Source of the DNA: Blumeriella jaapii
Taxonomy: Eukaryota > Ascomycota > Leotiomycetes > Helotiales > Drepanopezizaceae
Reading direction: 5' to 3'
Length of the DNA: 64,000 nt
NCBI GenBank assembly: GCA_009599575.1
Contig: VWND01000067.1
Span: forward strand, 1,600,048 to 1,664,047
Shown here piece after piece: positions 24,700 to 36,950 of this stretch. How positions within the stretch are numbered: the first letter of the stretch is position 1; every line of letters begins with the position of its first letter. Both the position numbers and the translations under genes were made by a program. The notes under the pieces were generated by a model that ran no database searches, was not told the DNA's origin, and saw nothing but the letters and a program-made list of their open reading frames with translations.

Positions 24700-25400
24700 G
24701 TTTTACAAAATTTAGTAAAAAAAAACGTTTTTAATTTCTAAAGCTTTTCAAAATAAAATAATTAAAATGCTAAAAAAACGAATTAAATAAAGGATTTTCG
24801 AATTCTGCTACGGCTTATATAAAAACAAATAATTTATCGTTGCGAAAAAAAAGAAAAGTATTTACAAATTTATTACCGCAATTGTCGAAATAAATAAAAT
24901 AACGATACGAAACGCTAACGTGTTATTTAACGTCGATTAATTTTCAAACGAATTCGCAAAATTAACGATCGCTTTTTTTTTCGATTTATTTTCCGGCTAC
25001 GATTATTTAATATTTAATCTACGATTTCGAAACATAACGGCAATTTAAATTCCAATCGGTTTATTGCGTATAACGAAAATATTTACAAAAGCTATTAATT
25101 CAATCGTCCAATTCGTAAAAATCGTATATAAGATTTTTATAATTTATATTTTTAATATTGCTTTTTTTTACGTTAACCACGTTGAAATAAAAAATCTTAA
25201 ATTATATTATAATAATAAGAAAATTCTTTTTGAAATTCGACGCTATATAATAAAATATATTTAAAACATCGATAAAATTATAGTCTGCTTCGAAAAAGCC
25301 AAAGCTATTATTGGCTTTCGATTAAAATTTTGCATACTCGAAATAAATATCGTTGGCTATATAACTAACAGCGCTAGCCGCTATTTTTAACGAAAGAAAA
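24700..25400 (+). pseudogene. A1 reverse transcriptase (degenerate)
   Basis: FSGYDYLIFNLRFRNITAI (about 24998-25055) matches the palm region just after the first catalytic block. PIGLLRITKIFTKAINSIVQ follows (25050-25115). The catalytic box near 25165-25185 reads FYVNHV, where this Gypsy group has F-x-D-D-V. The next segment (FEKAKAIIGFRLKFC, then INIVGYI) is the expected thumb. Only 25064-25264 stays open. The RT is clearly of another Gypsy branch than those of D and E. Confidence 0.75.
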
Positions 25401-25649
25401 TTAAAAAAATTTGCGAATAAAAAAAATGTAAAAATATTACCGAAGCCAAAACTTTTATTAACGTTATGATTTATTATCGCAATTAAATTAAAAACTTTTT
25501 TTAAAAAGCTATATTTATTTACGCTATAATAAAAAAAGAAATCGATTTCGTTTAGGAAAAAAAGCAGAGCAAAATTATAAAAGTTTTCAAAAACGATTTT
25601 TTATCGGCTTTATCGTATACGAATCGATTATAGCCCAAACGCAAAAAAA

Positions 25650-27660
25650 ATTATTTTAATTATCGACGTTAATATTTTCGGTTAAGAAATTATATTATAA
25701 TAAATCGATAAAAACAAAAAACGATATTTTTTACGATTCGAAAGCGGCTTATGATTTTTCGCGGAAATACGCTACGATGCTATTAAACGAAAATATCGAA
25801 GCGCTTTTAAAATAATAAAAAAAATAAAAAGCGAATTGTACGGCGTATATTTTATTTTGAAAACGGACGCAAAAGTTTTTATCGATTAATTAAATAAAAA
25901 AACCAATAATTTATTAAAAGCGTTCGTTATTAATTAAATAGCTTGGATGCGATTTATAAACTTCGAAATTAAGCATATTAAAAAATAATTAATACAGCGG
26001 CAAACGGCTTTTTCAAACGAAAACGCTTTTATCGGTTTGATTTCGCTAAATAAAGCGAATAAAATATCGACGAATAAATTGCTAACGAAATCGGCTGTTT
26101 CGTTATTTGCGCTTTGGGTTTTATAAAACCGAAATTATTCGCGTTGCTATTTCGGCTGGCATCGCGAATAAAAAACATTAATTTTCGGGCCGAAAAAGCA
26201 TTCGCGTTATTATTTCGGCTGGCACCGCGAATGGATTTGATCGAAAACGATCGGAATAAGCCGATAAACGACGAAAATAAACTTTTGATCGATAATTACG
26301 AAACCGAGAACTTTTATTTAATCGTATATTATTTAATTATTTTATTTAAATTATTTAACGTATTAAATTATTAATTTAAATTATTTAAAAACCAGGCTTT
26401 CGATTATATTTTAATCGATAAAAAGTTATATAAAATAAAACAATATATATTAAAAACGCTTAATAATAAATAATAAAGCTAATAAGTTTTAAATTATAAA
26501 AAAGCTTACGAAAAAATGTTTTATAAAAAAGCTGAAGCTATTTATTACCGAATCAAAAACGATTTTTAATAAAAAAAATGCTTCGAAAACTGCAAAGCTT
26601 TCGTTAAAAATTGCATTTTTTGCTAAAAACGAAAGCTTGGCCGAAAAAAAAAATTATTATATTCGACGTAGTTTTTTGGAATTTAAAAAAAAATCAATTT
26701 CGACGTTATACGCGTACCGATTACCGACCGCGGATATATAAGTTTTGTATTCGCTATCGACGATTTTTTTGATTGGTTTAAAAAAAGATTTTTTCGAAAC
26801 GCTATTTTCGAAATTATAGCGACTTTTTTTTTAAAAAAACGTTATATATCGATACGGTTTATTTAGCAAATTAAACGTCGATAATAAATCCGAAAACAAA
26901 AGCGTTATCGAAATTTTTATAAAAAAATACGAGATTCAGCGCATTTAAATCTTAGCTTATAATTCGAAAAGCAACGAATTTGTTAAACGAAATTATAGAA
27001 ATATTTTCGACGGCTTTTTAAAAGCTATTCGAAAAAGCTATAAGCGTTAATCGCGGAAATTCTCGAAAATGCTTTTTATTATACGTATATATATATACGT
27101 TTTTATTAAAATAATTTTATTTTTTATTTAATACGGCAAAAACGCTCGATTGCTTTTGGAAATAAAATAGCTTGTATAAAAGCTTTATAACGTGGTTAAA
27201 ATAAAAACGAAAGCAGATTTGTTAATAATAAAATTTAAGCAATTCGATTACCGCGATATAAATATAAAAAAAATAATTTAAAAAAAAAAAATATAAAAAA
27301 GCAGCTAAAAAAATTTGAAATAAAACCAAAGTTTTAAAAAAACGCTAATTAAAAAAGAAAATCTGATTTTAATTTACGACGTTCAACGCGCTATTAACAA
27401 ATCGGCCGATATTAAGCTTAATTATAAATAGCTCGGATCCTACGAAATATGCGAAGCCGAATTAAATAAAAGTTATTATAAGCTTACGGAATTCGATAAA
27501 ATAAAACTAAAAAAAACGTTCGCCGCCAATCGGTTAAAACGATTTTATAAAAAAAATCAATAAGTTTATTTTTTAAATTTTAATTTAAATAACGATTTCA
27601 ATTTCAGCGAATCCGACGACGATTCCGACCAAAGCGATTATACTTTTAAAAAAAAAAAAC
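25650..27660 (+). pseudogene. A1 RNase H and integrase (degenerate)
   Basis: RNase H region about 25700-26000 (RKYATMLLNE-like and IAWMRFINFEIKHI segments). Integrase zinc-binding part at about 26575-26650 (CFENCKAFVKNCIFC, a kept cysteine pair). Catalytic core at 26690-26790 with ITDRGYISFVFAIDDFFDWF, resembling the first catalytic region of this Gypsy group. The sequence remains coding-like to about 27640, where acidic repeats (SDDDSDQSDYTF-like) end the frame. 26114-26374 contains a short duplicated segment (ALLFRLASR, ALLFRLAPR). Confidence 0.65.
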
Positions 27661-27679
27661 TTTTGAAAAGATTTGGAAA

Positions 27680-28230
27680 CAACCGGACGATAATCTCGCC
27701 GCTAAAAGCATAATTTAAATCGTAATTTTATTTATAACCGAAAAAAAAAAAGTGCATACAAAATTGTTTATTAATTATTTTATTGTTTTTATTATTTATT
27801 GTTTTTCTTTTTATTATATATTATTTTACTGTTTTTGTTTTGCTTTGCTTGTATACAATTTAATTATTTTGTTTTATATATATTATTTGTTTTTGAAATC
27901 TTTTTTTATATTATTTAAAATATTTATTATATTTTTTTTTGTTTAATTATACTTTTGTTTACTAAAACAAAAGTTTTATATATATTTGAGCCGTATATTT
28001 GATATATTTATATTGCTCGCATATTTTACGAAAACTATTTTTTATATATTTTATTATTTGTTATTTTTTGTATTATTTATTTTTTTCGTTGTTTTAAACG
28101 AGTATTTGCTTAAACAGTTATAATTTATTAAAAAAACAATATATAAATTTCCGTAACTTTTAGATACAAATACTTTATAATTCTCGTATTTTTTTTTAAT
28201 TACTTTTTAACGAATATAATACACTTTTTT
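27680..28230 (+). other. A1 AT-rich spacer, no gene seen
   Basis: Very T-rich non-coding sequence between integrase and the extra coding block. 27735-27882 is homologous to the old A fragment at 35040-35186, starting TTTATAACCGAAAA and including AAGTGCATACAAAATTG. The open frame at 27752-27946 is a low-complexity product of T-runs. Confidence 0.55.
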
Positions 28231-31200
28231 AATTAATAAACTTATCGATATCATATCGTTTTTTAAATAAAGCGTTGCTAAACTTAGCAAATTTATTTTT
28301 AATTTATTTTAAAACGGAATTATTATACGTAATTTTTTCGAATTTAAATAAGTATATAATGCCGTTATTTTAAATTAATAAGCTGTTTTCGTAAAAACAT
28401 TTATAAAACAATTCGATATAATAATTAAAAACGTTAACGTATTTTTATTCGATTACGAAAGTTTTATTAAAGCTAAATTCGTTCGCAAAAATTTTAATTA
28501 CGATAAATTTTTATTAAATTACGATAACGTTTTAAAAGTTTTCGCCGAAGTAAAAAAAGTTCGAAACAACAAAAAAAAAATAATAAACCGAGTTTTGCGT
28601 TTTTTGCCAAACCAACGAAAAAAAAAAATTTAAAAATACGTTTTTAGTAAAATCACCGATATTATTTTATTTCGGCATTTCGCTCGCTTTTTCGAAATTA
28701 TTACTTTTACGAAAAAAAAAGTTTAAGTGCTAAACGCTTATATTTTTAAAACGCAAGCTTTAAAAGCTAATAATCCAAAAGCCCGCAGGTTTACAAACTT
28801 TTTTACAGCTGTTTGCAAATTAATCGACGACGCTATATAATCGTTAAAAAAAATGCTAGTCGGCTGCGAAATTTTAAATTTGATTTTTTTTTAAAATAAA
28901 AAATTAAACGTCGTTAAATGCGGCATTTTTATACGAAACGAAAAAAAAAACGACGCTATTCCGACATTTTAAATCTACGACGACGAAAAAGACAAAAAAG
29001 CTAATATTATTTTCGTTTAATTCGAAAAAAAACATACGTAATAGCAATTAATATTTTTTTAAAACAATTAAAACAATTCGACGATTTTATTTTTAATTAT
29101 CGAAAACGAATCCGAAAACGAAATTAAAAGCATAATAGCAAACAATCGTTTATTCGAATATAAAAAAATTTATTATATTTATAAAAACGATTCCGAAAAA
29201 AATAAAAACAAAAAACGTAAAAAAACGCGCCGATATTTCCGAAATTCTTTTTATTCGAAAAAAAAAAAAACTATTCGCGTCGCTAGCAAAAAAGACACCG
29301 CGAATAAAAACAGTCGGAAATCGACGCCGAATTATAGCTTTTAAATTAATTAATAAAAAACGCGACGATTTTACAAAATCAAATTCGAAAAACCTCGGCA
29401 TTTCGAAAAAAAAAAATTTAAACGATTTTAAATTTGATTTTTCGAAATTAAATACGCAAATATTAAAAACGCTTATTGCGTTTAAAAACGTCGTATTATT
29501 ACCGTTAATATTTTAGATTTTAATAAAAGTATTTAAAATTTCGATTATTATAAAATTCGACCGAAAAAGCTTAGAAAAAAATATCGAAATTATCGCGGAA
29601 AAAATTATATAAAAAATATAAAATCAGATTATTTTGTTTAAAACTTTCGCTTTCGACGACGTAACGATTTAAAAATTTTATTTCGATATTTTTATATAAA
29701 AATCAAATAAATCCGTTAGCTTTTTTTTTTTTGTTTCGAACGAAAACTAAATCAAATTTTTTTCGGAAAATTGCAAATATAATACGCCGAAACAAATAAA
29801 AAAGACTTTTGAAAATAATAATCCGTTTTTATTCGAATTTTTTTTCGTTAAAAAACTTCGATTTTTTAATTTTGTTTTTACGAATAACGTTAACGTTAAA
29901 AAAAACGGTAAGTTTTGCTATTTTTACGTACGTTATTACGCGGTATATTGCGATTTAATTATAAAAAAAATCGACGTTATCGGTTTCGCTAAGCGATTCG
30001 CTGTTATTAAAAATTCGGATTACGACGTATTCGAAATTGATTTTAATAATTAATTTATATTTCGACGAAAAATTGCGAAAATTATTAAAGCGCGTATTAA
30101 AATTTATTTGGGCTACGCGAATTTCAAAACAAATCTTAAAGTTTTTAGCGCGATTATAAAATTCGATTAAAATAAAAAAAAATAAAAGCAACGAGTATTT
30201 TTAAAAGCCGATTTTTCTGGCTTTTCGACCGAAAGTATATTTTAAAATCTATTTGAATTAAGCTGCGAATTTGTTAATTACGTAAAATTTTACAACGGAC
30301 AAAACAAGCTATTGCTGTATTTTATAAAAAAAAAAGTAATTATATATAAATATTATTTCCGATTAATTAAAATCTAAAAAGCGCTTATAGCTTTTTTCGC
30401 TAATATATTATATAATTTTATTTAGCAAGCTTTCAAAATATATTCCGGCTTTTATTTCGCTGTTTTAATTATCCGAAACTTCGGAAACTGCTGTTTCGTG
30501 GCATATTTTAACGTTTCGATCGCTTTAGGCCTCGCTGGTCCCGATCGCATTACAATTATAAAATTCGATATCGCCGATTTTTAAAAAAAAAAAAATATCG
30601 AAAACTTTACCGACGCTATTTTCGATTATTACGTTCTGCTTGCATTCGTATATAATTCGGAAATAATCGAAGCTTATTTGCAATTATACTACGACGCTAA
30701 GCTGATTAAAACCATTTAAAAAAGCTCAGTTTTTTTGTATTTCAACGCGTTTATAATAGTTTTAGTTATTTTATCGGATTACAAAACCGAAAACTACGGA
30801 ATAAAAAATAAAATAATTTTTATTAGCTTTTCGATTAAACAAAAAGTTTTCGTTAAATTTAAGATTTAAAAAACCGACGGCGCGATACTGATTTATTCGA
30901 ATAATTATACGACGCAAAAATATAAAAATCATTTCGAAAACGACGCTTCGATAAACAATTTAATATTATTTGTTTTGCGACGAAAGCAATTATAATATTT
31001 TCGATGGTTTCGATTGCAAACGATTATTTTCGAACTATTTCGTAGAATAGTTTTTTTTACAAGCTTCGAAGCTTTTTCAAAAGCATTCGTCGGTAAATAA
31101 TTATAATCCGACTTATTAATTTTACGCGAAGCAAAAGCGTTAATCGGTTTTAATTACAACGAATTAATCGATTACTTTTACGATTTTAATACAAATTTTT

Positions 31201-31490
31201 TTAACGCTTTTTGCAAAGCGTAAGATTACGTTTAAAAGCTGAAATTTATTATTTACGGAAAAAAATCGTAAAAAATATTCGTCGCGGCGATATTTAATAA
31301 TATTATCGACGAAAAAGTTATTAAAACGTTTGTAAATTTAAACGATACTTCGATTAATATTTTATCGAGCTATTTTTTAAAAAAGCAGAATAAATAAAAT
31401 AATTTAAACGATAAGCGAAACGTTATCTTTTCGCAAAAGCTAATAGCAAAAAAGCTAAAAACGGATTAAAAAACCGAAAAAGTGTGGGAT
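28230..31490 (+). pseudogene. A1 extra coding block downstream of integrase, unknown
   Basis: About 1000 codons can be read on the plus strand if TAA/TAG stops are taken as decayed glutamine codons: one frame from about 28439 to at least 29401, and another from 29916 onward, with a frame change near the T-run at 29720. The first part is basic and low-complexity (KKDTANKNSRK, KNKKRKKTRR). The second part is more varied, with NFGNCCFVAYFNVSIALGLA near 30479-30540 and an acidic/aromatic tail. I recognise no family; it is not a second pol or an obvious envelope gene (no signal peptide or membrane segment seen). It is inside A1 and co-oriented, ending about 120 bases before the 3' LTR. Confidence 0.5.
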
Positions 31491-31616
31491 TAAAAGGTTC
31501 GGTTTTTAATTAATTAATTTTTAAATTATATAAAATAAATTAAATTGCATTCATTAGAATTATGTTTTTTTTTTAATCGTAGTTAAAAACGATTACGTAT
31601 ATTATTTAAGACAGAA

Positions 31617-31883
31617 TGTAAAACGGTAATATTTTATATTAATAAAAGTTAGTAGTTTTAGCTATGATCGAAGCATAAATCTTTCCGAGACCTTTTGCTA
31701 TTAATTATTTTCAACAGATATAAAAGCAAAGCATTTTTTTAAATAGTATTATAAGCACGCAGTCCAATTTATATCTTTATTTATTTTTCTTTTCCTTTCT
31801 TCAGTTTCTTCTAGGAATTTCCTAAACTATTTTACCCACCGATATATGGCCGTATCAGTCTGGTTTTCCTATTTATTTTTATA
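31617..31883 (+). repeat. LTR of A1, 3' copy
   Basis: Starts TGTAAAACGGTAAT, ends TATTTTTATA. Carries the same TATAAAAGCAAAGC promoter-like box and shows extra C-to-T and G-to-A changes in its left half, while its right half (ACCCACCGATATATGGCCG) is better kept than in the 5' copy. Confidence 0.85.
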
Positions 31884-33549
31884 ATAACCGATATAAAACT
31901 TTTTAATTATATTAGAAAAGTAATAAAAGATTTTGCTAAATTATACTGCGTATACGCGTATTTTAATATATTTTAACCGCATTTATTAATACGTCGCGAA
32001 ATGTTTTGTTTATATAATATTCGAAGGTTAAATTGCGTTAAATTATTATCAGCTTTTTGGCTATAATCAAAAGATATTCGGATTTGGTTTTAATAACGTT
32101 TTCAGGCATAAAAGTTATACGAAATAAATTTATAAATCGTTATTTTTCGAAGTATTTCTGAGCGGATTCGAAGATTTCGAACTGTTTTTTTATTAAAGCA
32201 ATTATAATTTAAAACTCGTAGTTTTGGTCGTATAATTTAATTATATAAAAATCGTAGGCGTCGTTTTTTAGCATAAGTAAAAAAACAATTGCGTAGCTAA
32301 TTTCGTTTTTTTGTTAAATTTCAAGTTTTAAACAATTTTTATAAAAAATATTTAATTTGTCGTTTAAAATCTCGTATTTCGCATTTTTTTTTTTTTTTTT
32401 TTTATTATAAATTTTGAAAATATTTTTAATGTGACGAAACTAATAGGAGATTTGCGTATAAAATAGGGCCGGGAATTGCAGCTTTAAATAGAATTGTTTT
32501 GGTCGAACGTATATACGATACTTTCGTTAGTATTCGAGCTGGCATTAAAAAAACTTTTTGATTTCGATGTTGCGTTGTAAATCGTACGAATTATATAAAT
32601 TATTGCGACCGGTATTTTTAAGGTTCTGGTTTTTAAAATTATACTAAAGCTTTACCGGTTATGCAAAAATATCGAAACCTTTTTTTGCTTTATTAAATAA
32701 TAGCCCATTTGGTTTTCTGATTTTACGATTATATTTTCGGAATATTTCGTCGTATTTGTTACGCAACCGAATTTTTTTTTGCAAAACAAAAGTTTATTCG
32801 ATTTTATTTGATTTTAATCGAGCTTGAATTATTGCCGCGTATAAAGTTTTTGCTACAGGTTTTATAAAAAGGCCTGCGATTAAGCAAATTTCGCGAAAAA
32901 AAATTTAAATTCGAAAATTAGATTTTGCAAACGTATCGAAGGTTTATTTTTTAAAGTTTTTTCGAATAATTTGTAATAGCTCGTAAAATAAATTTAGTTT
33001 ATTATTTGTTTTGTAAATTTCGCAGCAAAGCGTAATATATTTGTATAAAGTTTTTTCGGAAAACGTTGCTGGATTTATTTTTTTATTTTAATTTTGGATA
33101 TCGTATTTAATATATGCAAATATCGGAATTATTTTAAATGCTTATTTTTGATAGTAAAGCGATTTGTATTTAAAATCCGGTATTTCGTAATTAATAGCGG
33201 TATTTAGATTAATAGCGTTTTTGATTAATAATTGTCGCAGGATATAAGCTGCAGCAGGTTAAAAAATGGAGCGTTTGCTTGTATTGCTATTTGGTTTTTA
33301 AAAAAAAATTTCGAAATCGTAGAATTCGCCGAACAGCGGTGTTAATAAAATATAATCAAATAGAAATTATCAAACCTGATTTTAGCTTTTTTTTTTTTTT
33401 CTTGGTCGTTTTGCATAACAAAAAAAGATTGATAGCTTTTAGCGCAGATCGGAAAAGAAAATCGTTTTGCATAACAAAATCTTTTAAATTTGCTTTTTTT
33501 ATTAAATTTTGCGAATCTGTGGTTAGAAGTGAATTTAATTATTAATTAA
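31884..33549 (-). pseudogene. Copia C 5' region with gag (degenerate)
   Basis: Remainder of element C between the A1 insertion and the 5' LTR of C. By Copia layout this holds gag and perhaps protease on the minus strand. Minus-strand open patches near 32480-32620 are broken by stops, and I cannot name a motif with confidence. The plus-strand frame at 33279-33545 is not supported. Confidence 0.45.
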
Positions 33550-33746
33550 TATTGGTATCACAAATGGTGATATAAGTAAACGACTAGTCGTAGTAAATCG
33601 GATTGAAACTGTATGCATTTTACTAGGTTTAGCTGGTGTGAAAATATGGGGTAGATGTGCGAGCGTTAGCGGGCGCTAGCGCTGCGCATCTACAACTGTG
33701 ATCCCGCATCACCTGATTCCACGTGACTCCTATAGGTATTCCCACA
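33550..33746 (-). repeat. LTR of Copia element C, 5' copy
   Basis: 197 bp, on the minus strand TGTGGGAATACC to GATACCAATA. GC-rich core GCGGGCGCTAGCGCTGCGC kept as in the other copy. Directly followed on the plus strand by GCTAG, the TSD. Confidence 0.85.
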
Positions 33747-33997
33747 GCTAGCTTAAAAGTAATCAAAATAATATAAACCAAAAAAAACGCATGTAAATCA
33801 AAAAAAAAAACCACCGAGCTAAAATGCTCGGGGTCACGAATTATATATATAATGGTTGCGCTTATAAGTCACGTAACTTAGCGCGGAGCCTAATGCCCGA
33901 GATGGTCCGTGCCCAAACCTTAATTCAACACCACCGGCAATCATACCACTGGCACTTATACCATTGGCAATTATACCACTGGCCAGAATCGTAACAA
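33747..33997 (-). repeat. LTR of D2, 5' copy (outer part)
   Basis: Reverse complement of the D-family LTR, from GCTAGCTTAAAAG to GGCCAGAATCGTAACA. Together with 4069-4080 it makes one complete LTR. It is followed by AAAAT, the sequence also present at the matching place in D1, so D2 inserted into a D-type pol gene (D3). Confidence 0.85.
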
Positions 33998-35039
33998 AAA
34001 TACGCTTTTTATAAAATTATTTAAACGCTTTACGAATAAATAGCTTATAAAAGTTTTAAAAATTATATTTTCGACAATTCGCATAAAAGTTTTATTAAAC
34101 TTTTTAATACTTTTTTTCGCCGCTCCGATTTTGTTTATTAAAAAATCAAACGGTTTTATACGCTTACATATCGATTATCGCAAGCTTAACGACTTTACGA
34201 AAAAAGATTTTTATCTTTTGCTTTTAATTAACGAAATACCAGCGCGGATTATTAAAATTAAAATATTTACGAAAATTAATATTAAATGAATATTTAATCG
34301 CATTCGGATATCCGAAAAATTTAAAAAAACTAATTAGTTTTCGTATCCGATACGGCATATATAAATATAAAATCTTTTTTTTCGGCCTTATTAATAAACC
34401 CGCCATATTTCAAAGTTTTATTAATAATATTCTTATAAAACATTTAAATAATTTATGCTCGGCGTATTTTAACGATATTTTTATTTATTTCGCGAATAAT
34501 TTAAAATATAAAATTTATATTAAACAGATTTTATCGATTTTAAAAAAGCACGGCCTGAAATCTAATATTAAGAAATACGAATTTAAAATTACGAAAATGA
34601 AATTTCTAAGTTTTATTATTAAAATTAAAAATATCAAAATAAATCCGAAAAAAATTGCTATTATTAAAAATTGATAATATACAGCGAATATACGAGGCGT
34701 GCAAAGCTTTTTAAGTTTTTGCAACTTTTACAAACGCTTTATAGCCGGCTATAATCGTATTTGCCGCTTTTCTATTATTTTTATAAATAAAAACGTTTTT
34801 TTCGTATTCGGAAAAAAACAGAAAAACGCATAAAAAGCATTACACAAAGCTTTACTAAATGCTTTTATTTTGTATTATTACGATTTTTATAAGCAAACGA
34901 GCTTGAAAACCGATTTTTTTAATAAAATAATAACTGGCGTATTATTTCCCGAGCATTTTAGCTCGGTATTTTTTTTTTCAATTTATATGCGTACCTTTTG
35001 GTCCATATTATTCCGATTATTCTTAAGCTATCTGTCATA
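33998..35039 (+). mobile_element. Gypsy element D3, right remnant with internal deletion
   Basis: 33998-34946 matches the RT and early RNase H region of D1 (D1 about 15266-16205), on the plus strand, including FFGLINKPAIFQSF and a Y-F-N-D box (TATTTTAACGAT near 34467-34478). At 34947 the sequence jumps directly into the middle of the D LTR (CCCGAGCATTTTAGCTCGG) and runs to the LTR end at 35039. RNase H, integrase and half of the LTR, about 2.3 kb, are therefore deleted. The following TTTAT is consistent with its TSD; the left end of D3 lies outside the window. Confidence 0.8.
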
Positions 35040-35186
35040 TTTATGACCGAGAAAAAAAAAAGTGCATATAAAATTGTTTACTCATTGTTTTATTATTTTC
35101 TAATTTAAAATTTTTCTTTTATTATATTTTGTTTTACTGTTTTTGTTTTAATTTACTTATATACAATTTAATTATTTTGTTTTATA
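35040..35186 (+). mobile_element. Old A-family fragment
   Basis: Homologous to A1 27735-27882 (shared AAAAAAAAAAGTGCATA and CAATTTAATTATTTTGTTTT). It is the target into which D3 inserted, so it is older than the whole nest. It stops at the LTR-like start at 35192. Confidence 0.65.
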
Positions 35187-35191
35187 TACGC

Positions 35192-35310
35192 TGTGTCAGG
35201 AACCAATATCACGTATATAAGTCAGATGATCCGCCAAGACCCTCTGCCTTCTACCAATCTTCGAATAACATTCTCTGCGGATAGGCCGTAGGGGCCGGAT
35301 AGTATTGTAG
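35192..35310 (+). repeat. LTR-like start of element F
   Basis: Starts TGTGTCAGGAACCAATATCA directly after the A fragment. GC-rich and not RIP-mutated: GATCCGCCAAGACCCTCTGC, then GGCCGTAGGGGCCGGATAG. A possible LTR end is AATAACA at about 35264-35270. With no second copy in the window the exact end is not decidable. Confidence 0.45.
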
Positions 35311-35849
35311 AAGCTGAAAATAATATTTAAATAAAACATTTTATAGGAATAATTGCTAAAAAATCAGTTATTAGGGTTATATTAAAAAAAATTAAAAAAA
35401 GGTCGGAATAAGGGCTGAAAAAGCATACTAAATAAGATTCGCCTGGTTTTTTAAAAAATATTTTTTTCGAAGGCTCCACCTTTTCTTTTGTACTTATACA
35501 CGCTTTCTACTAAAAATATAAAAGGTAAAAATCAGTCTGATTATTAATTTAATTTTATTTAAGTTTTATTATTTAAATTAGTGTTTTTCTGCTTTTTAAT
35601 TTTTATATTTTAATTTTTTTATTTACCGAAACGGCAGTTCGATATTATTAAAACAACTTTTTATTATATTATTATACTTATATCGTTATTATCGATATTA
35701 TAGCTTTTCGCATTCGCAGCGAACAAGCACTTCTAGCTATTTAAAAAAACCCAGCGCTTTCGGCTGCTTAAAAAAATTTCGTACTATCGTTTTTTCTAAC
35801 GTTATCAGCTTTATTAAAGGTCGAAAATACTTTATTATCAGAGCGCGAC

Positions 35850-36950
35850 GACTTTTTAATTTTTTTTATTTAAAAAATTATTAAAAAAGGCCACGCTTAA
35901 AACGATTCGGAAAAACCTTTTATCGAAACTTTGATTTATTTGGCTAATAAACGAATCCGCGCCGAACCAAAAAAAAACGATAAACGTAAAAAAATAAAAA
36001 AAATACGAATTAAAATAAAGCAAAAAAAAAATAAAAAAAGAATTTACGAAATAATCAAAAAATTCGAAAAAACCAAAAAACGCCGAAACGAATTTCGAAA
36101 AAAAATTAAACAATTTTAATAAAAACTTAACGCTTTCGAAAATATCGAAAAAAAGGTTTTTATACTTTTTAATACCGTCCTAATTAAGAAAAAACAGAAA
36201 ATAATCCAAGCTAGCGATTATTATAAAATATTTTCGAAGCATTACGATAATAATATTTATTAAAAACGATTTAATATTTTTTTTAAATATATTATATTTT
36301 TTATAAAAAACACAGCGAATTCGAGCCGAAAAGCATTAAAAATAAAAGATTTTCCAATATATCGAAGGAAAAATATTAAAAAAGCCTAATCTTTTATTCG
36401 GCGTGCAAAACGAAGTTTCCGCCAAAATAAAAAAGTAATATTTTGTATTAATTAAAAAAAATTAACGCTTATGTTTTAGCTTTCGACGATAAAATAAAAA
36501 AAAATAAACCGGATACGAACGACGTTTTATAAACATTCGAATTATATAAAACGATTTTAAAAAATAGATATTAGACTTTTTAATAAATGCGGAAAATCGA
36601 AAAATCGCGGCTTCGAATTTATACGATAAAGCGAAGCAAAAAAAATATAAATCAATTAACGATTTCGTTGCTTATTTAAATAATCTCGAATAGCAATTGC
36701 AAATAACAAACGATACGATTAAAAAAAAAATATTTTTCGCAAAACTACGATTTATTTTTCGAAAAGAAATTATTAAACAAAATAATATTGCAATTATAAA
36801 TTCGTACGAAAAATTAATATTAATCGCTCGTCGTATCGAAAATACTAATAAAATTATCAGCGACGAAACGAAAAATAATAAACGACGAAACGAACGCAAA
36901 AAAAAAAAAAGGAAAAAACTTGTATTTACGATTAAAGCTTAAAAATTAAA
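35850..36950 (+). pseudogene. F gag-like region (degenerate)
   Basis: 35931-36119 is an open, extremely lysine-rich coiled-coil-like stretch (EIIKKFEKTKKRRNEF). 36697-36942 is another open stretch (KLRFIFRKEIIKQNNIAIIN) ending in a basic run. They lie upstream of the protease. Assignment to Gag is by position. A zinc knuckle is not visible, although the next 200 bases contain cysteine codons. Confidence 0.5.

Larger units (their letters stand above)
8167..31883 (+). mobile_element. Gypsy element A1, interrupted by element E
   Basis: Two copies of a ~266-bp LTR (8167-8432, 31617-31883) flank this block, with ATAA on both sides (8163-8166, 31884-31887) as TSD inside Copia C. Removing element E leaves about 11.3 kb, long for a Gypsy element. 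Plus-strand order: leader, gag (9.3-10.5 kb), protease (interrupted at 11499), RT (24.7-25.4 kb), RNase H, integrase (26.5-27.3 kb), an AT-rich spacer, then an extra coding block (28.2-31.5 kb). All parts are RIP-mutated. Confidence 0.85.
4081..33746 (-). mobile_element. Copia element C (minus strand), split by nested insertions
   Basis: Bounded by two copies of a 197-bp LTR (4081-4277 and 33550-33746) and flanked by GCTAG on both sides (4076-4080, 33747-33751), which is a perfect 5-bp TSD inside the LTR of D2. Removing the nested element A1 leaves about 5.9 kb, a normal Copia length. Coding order on the minus strand is gag side (31884-33549), then after the A1 insertion integrase (6.3-7.1 kb), RT and RNase H (4.4-6.1 kb). 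This is the Copia order, with integrase before RT. All coding parts are RIP-damaged. Confidence 0.85.

Noticed and set aside
35856..36113. Minus-strand 85-codon frame
   Set aside because: Antisense of the lysine-rich F gag-like stretch, giving a phenylalanine-rich peptide.
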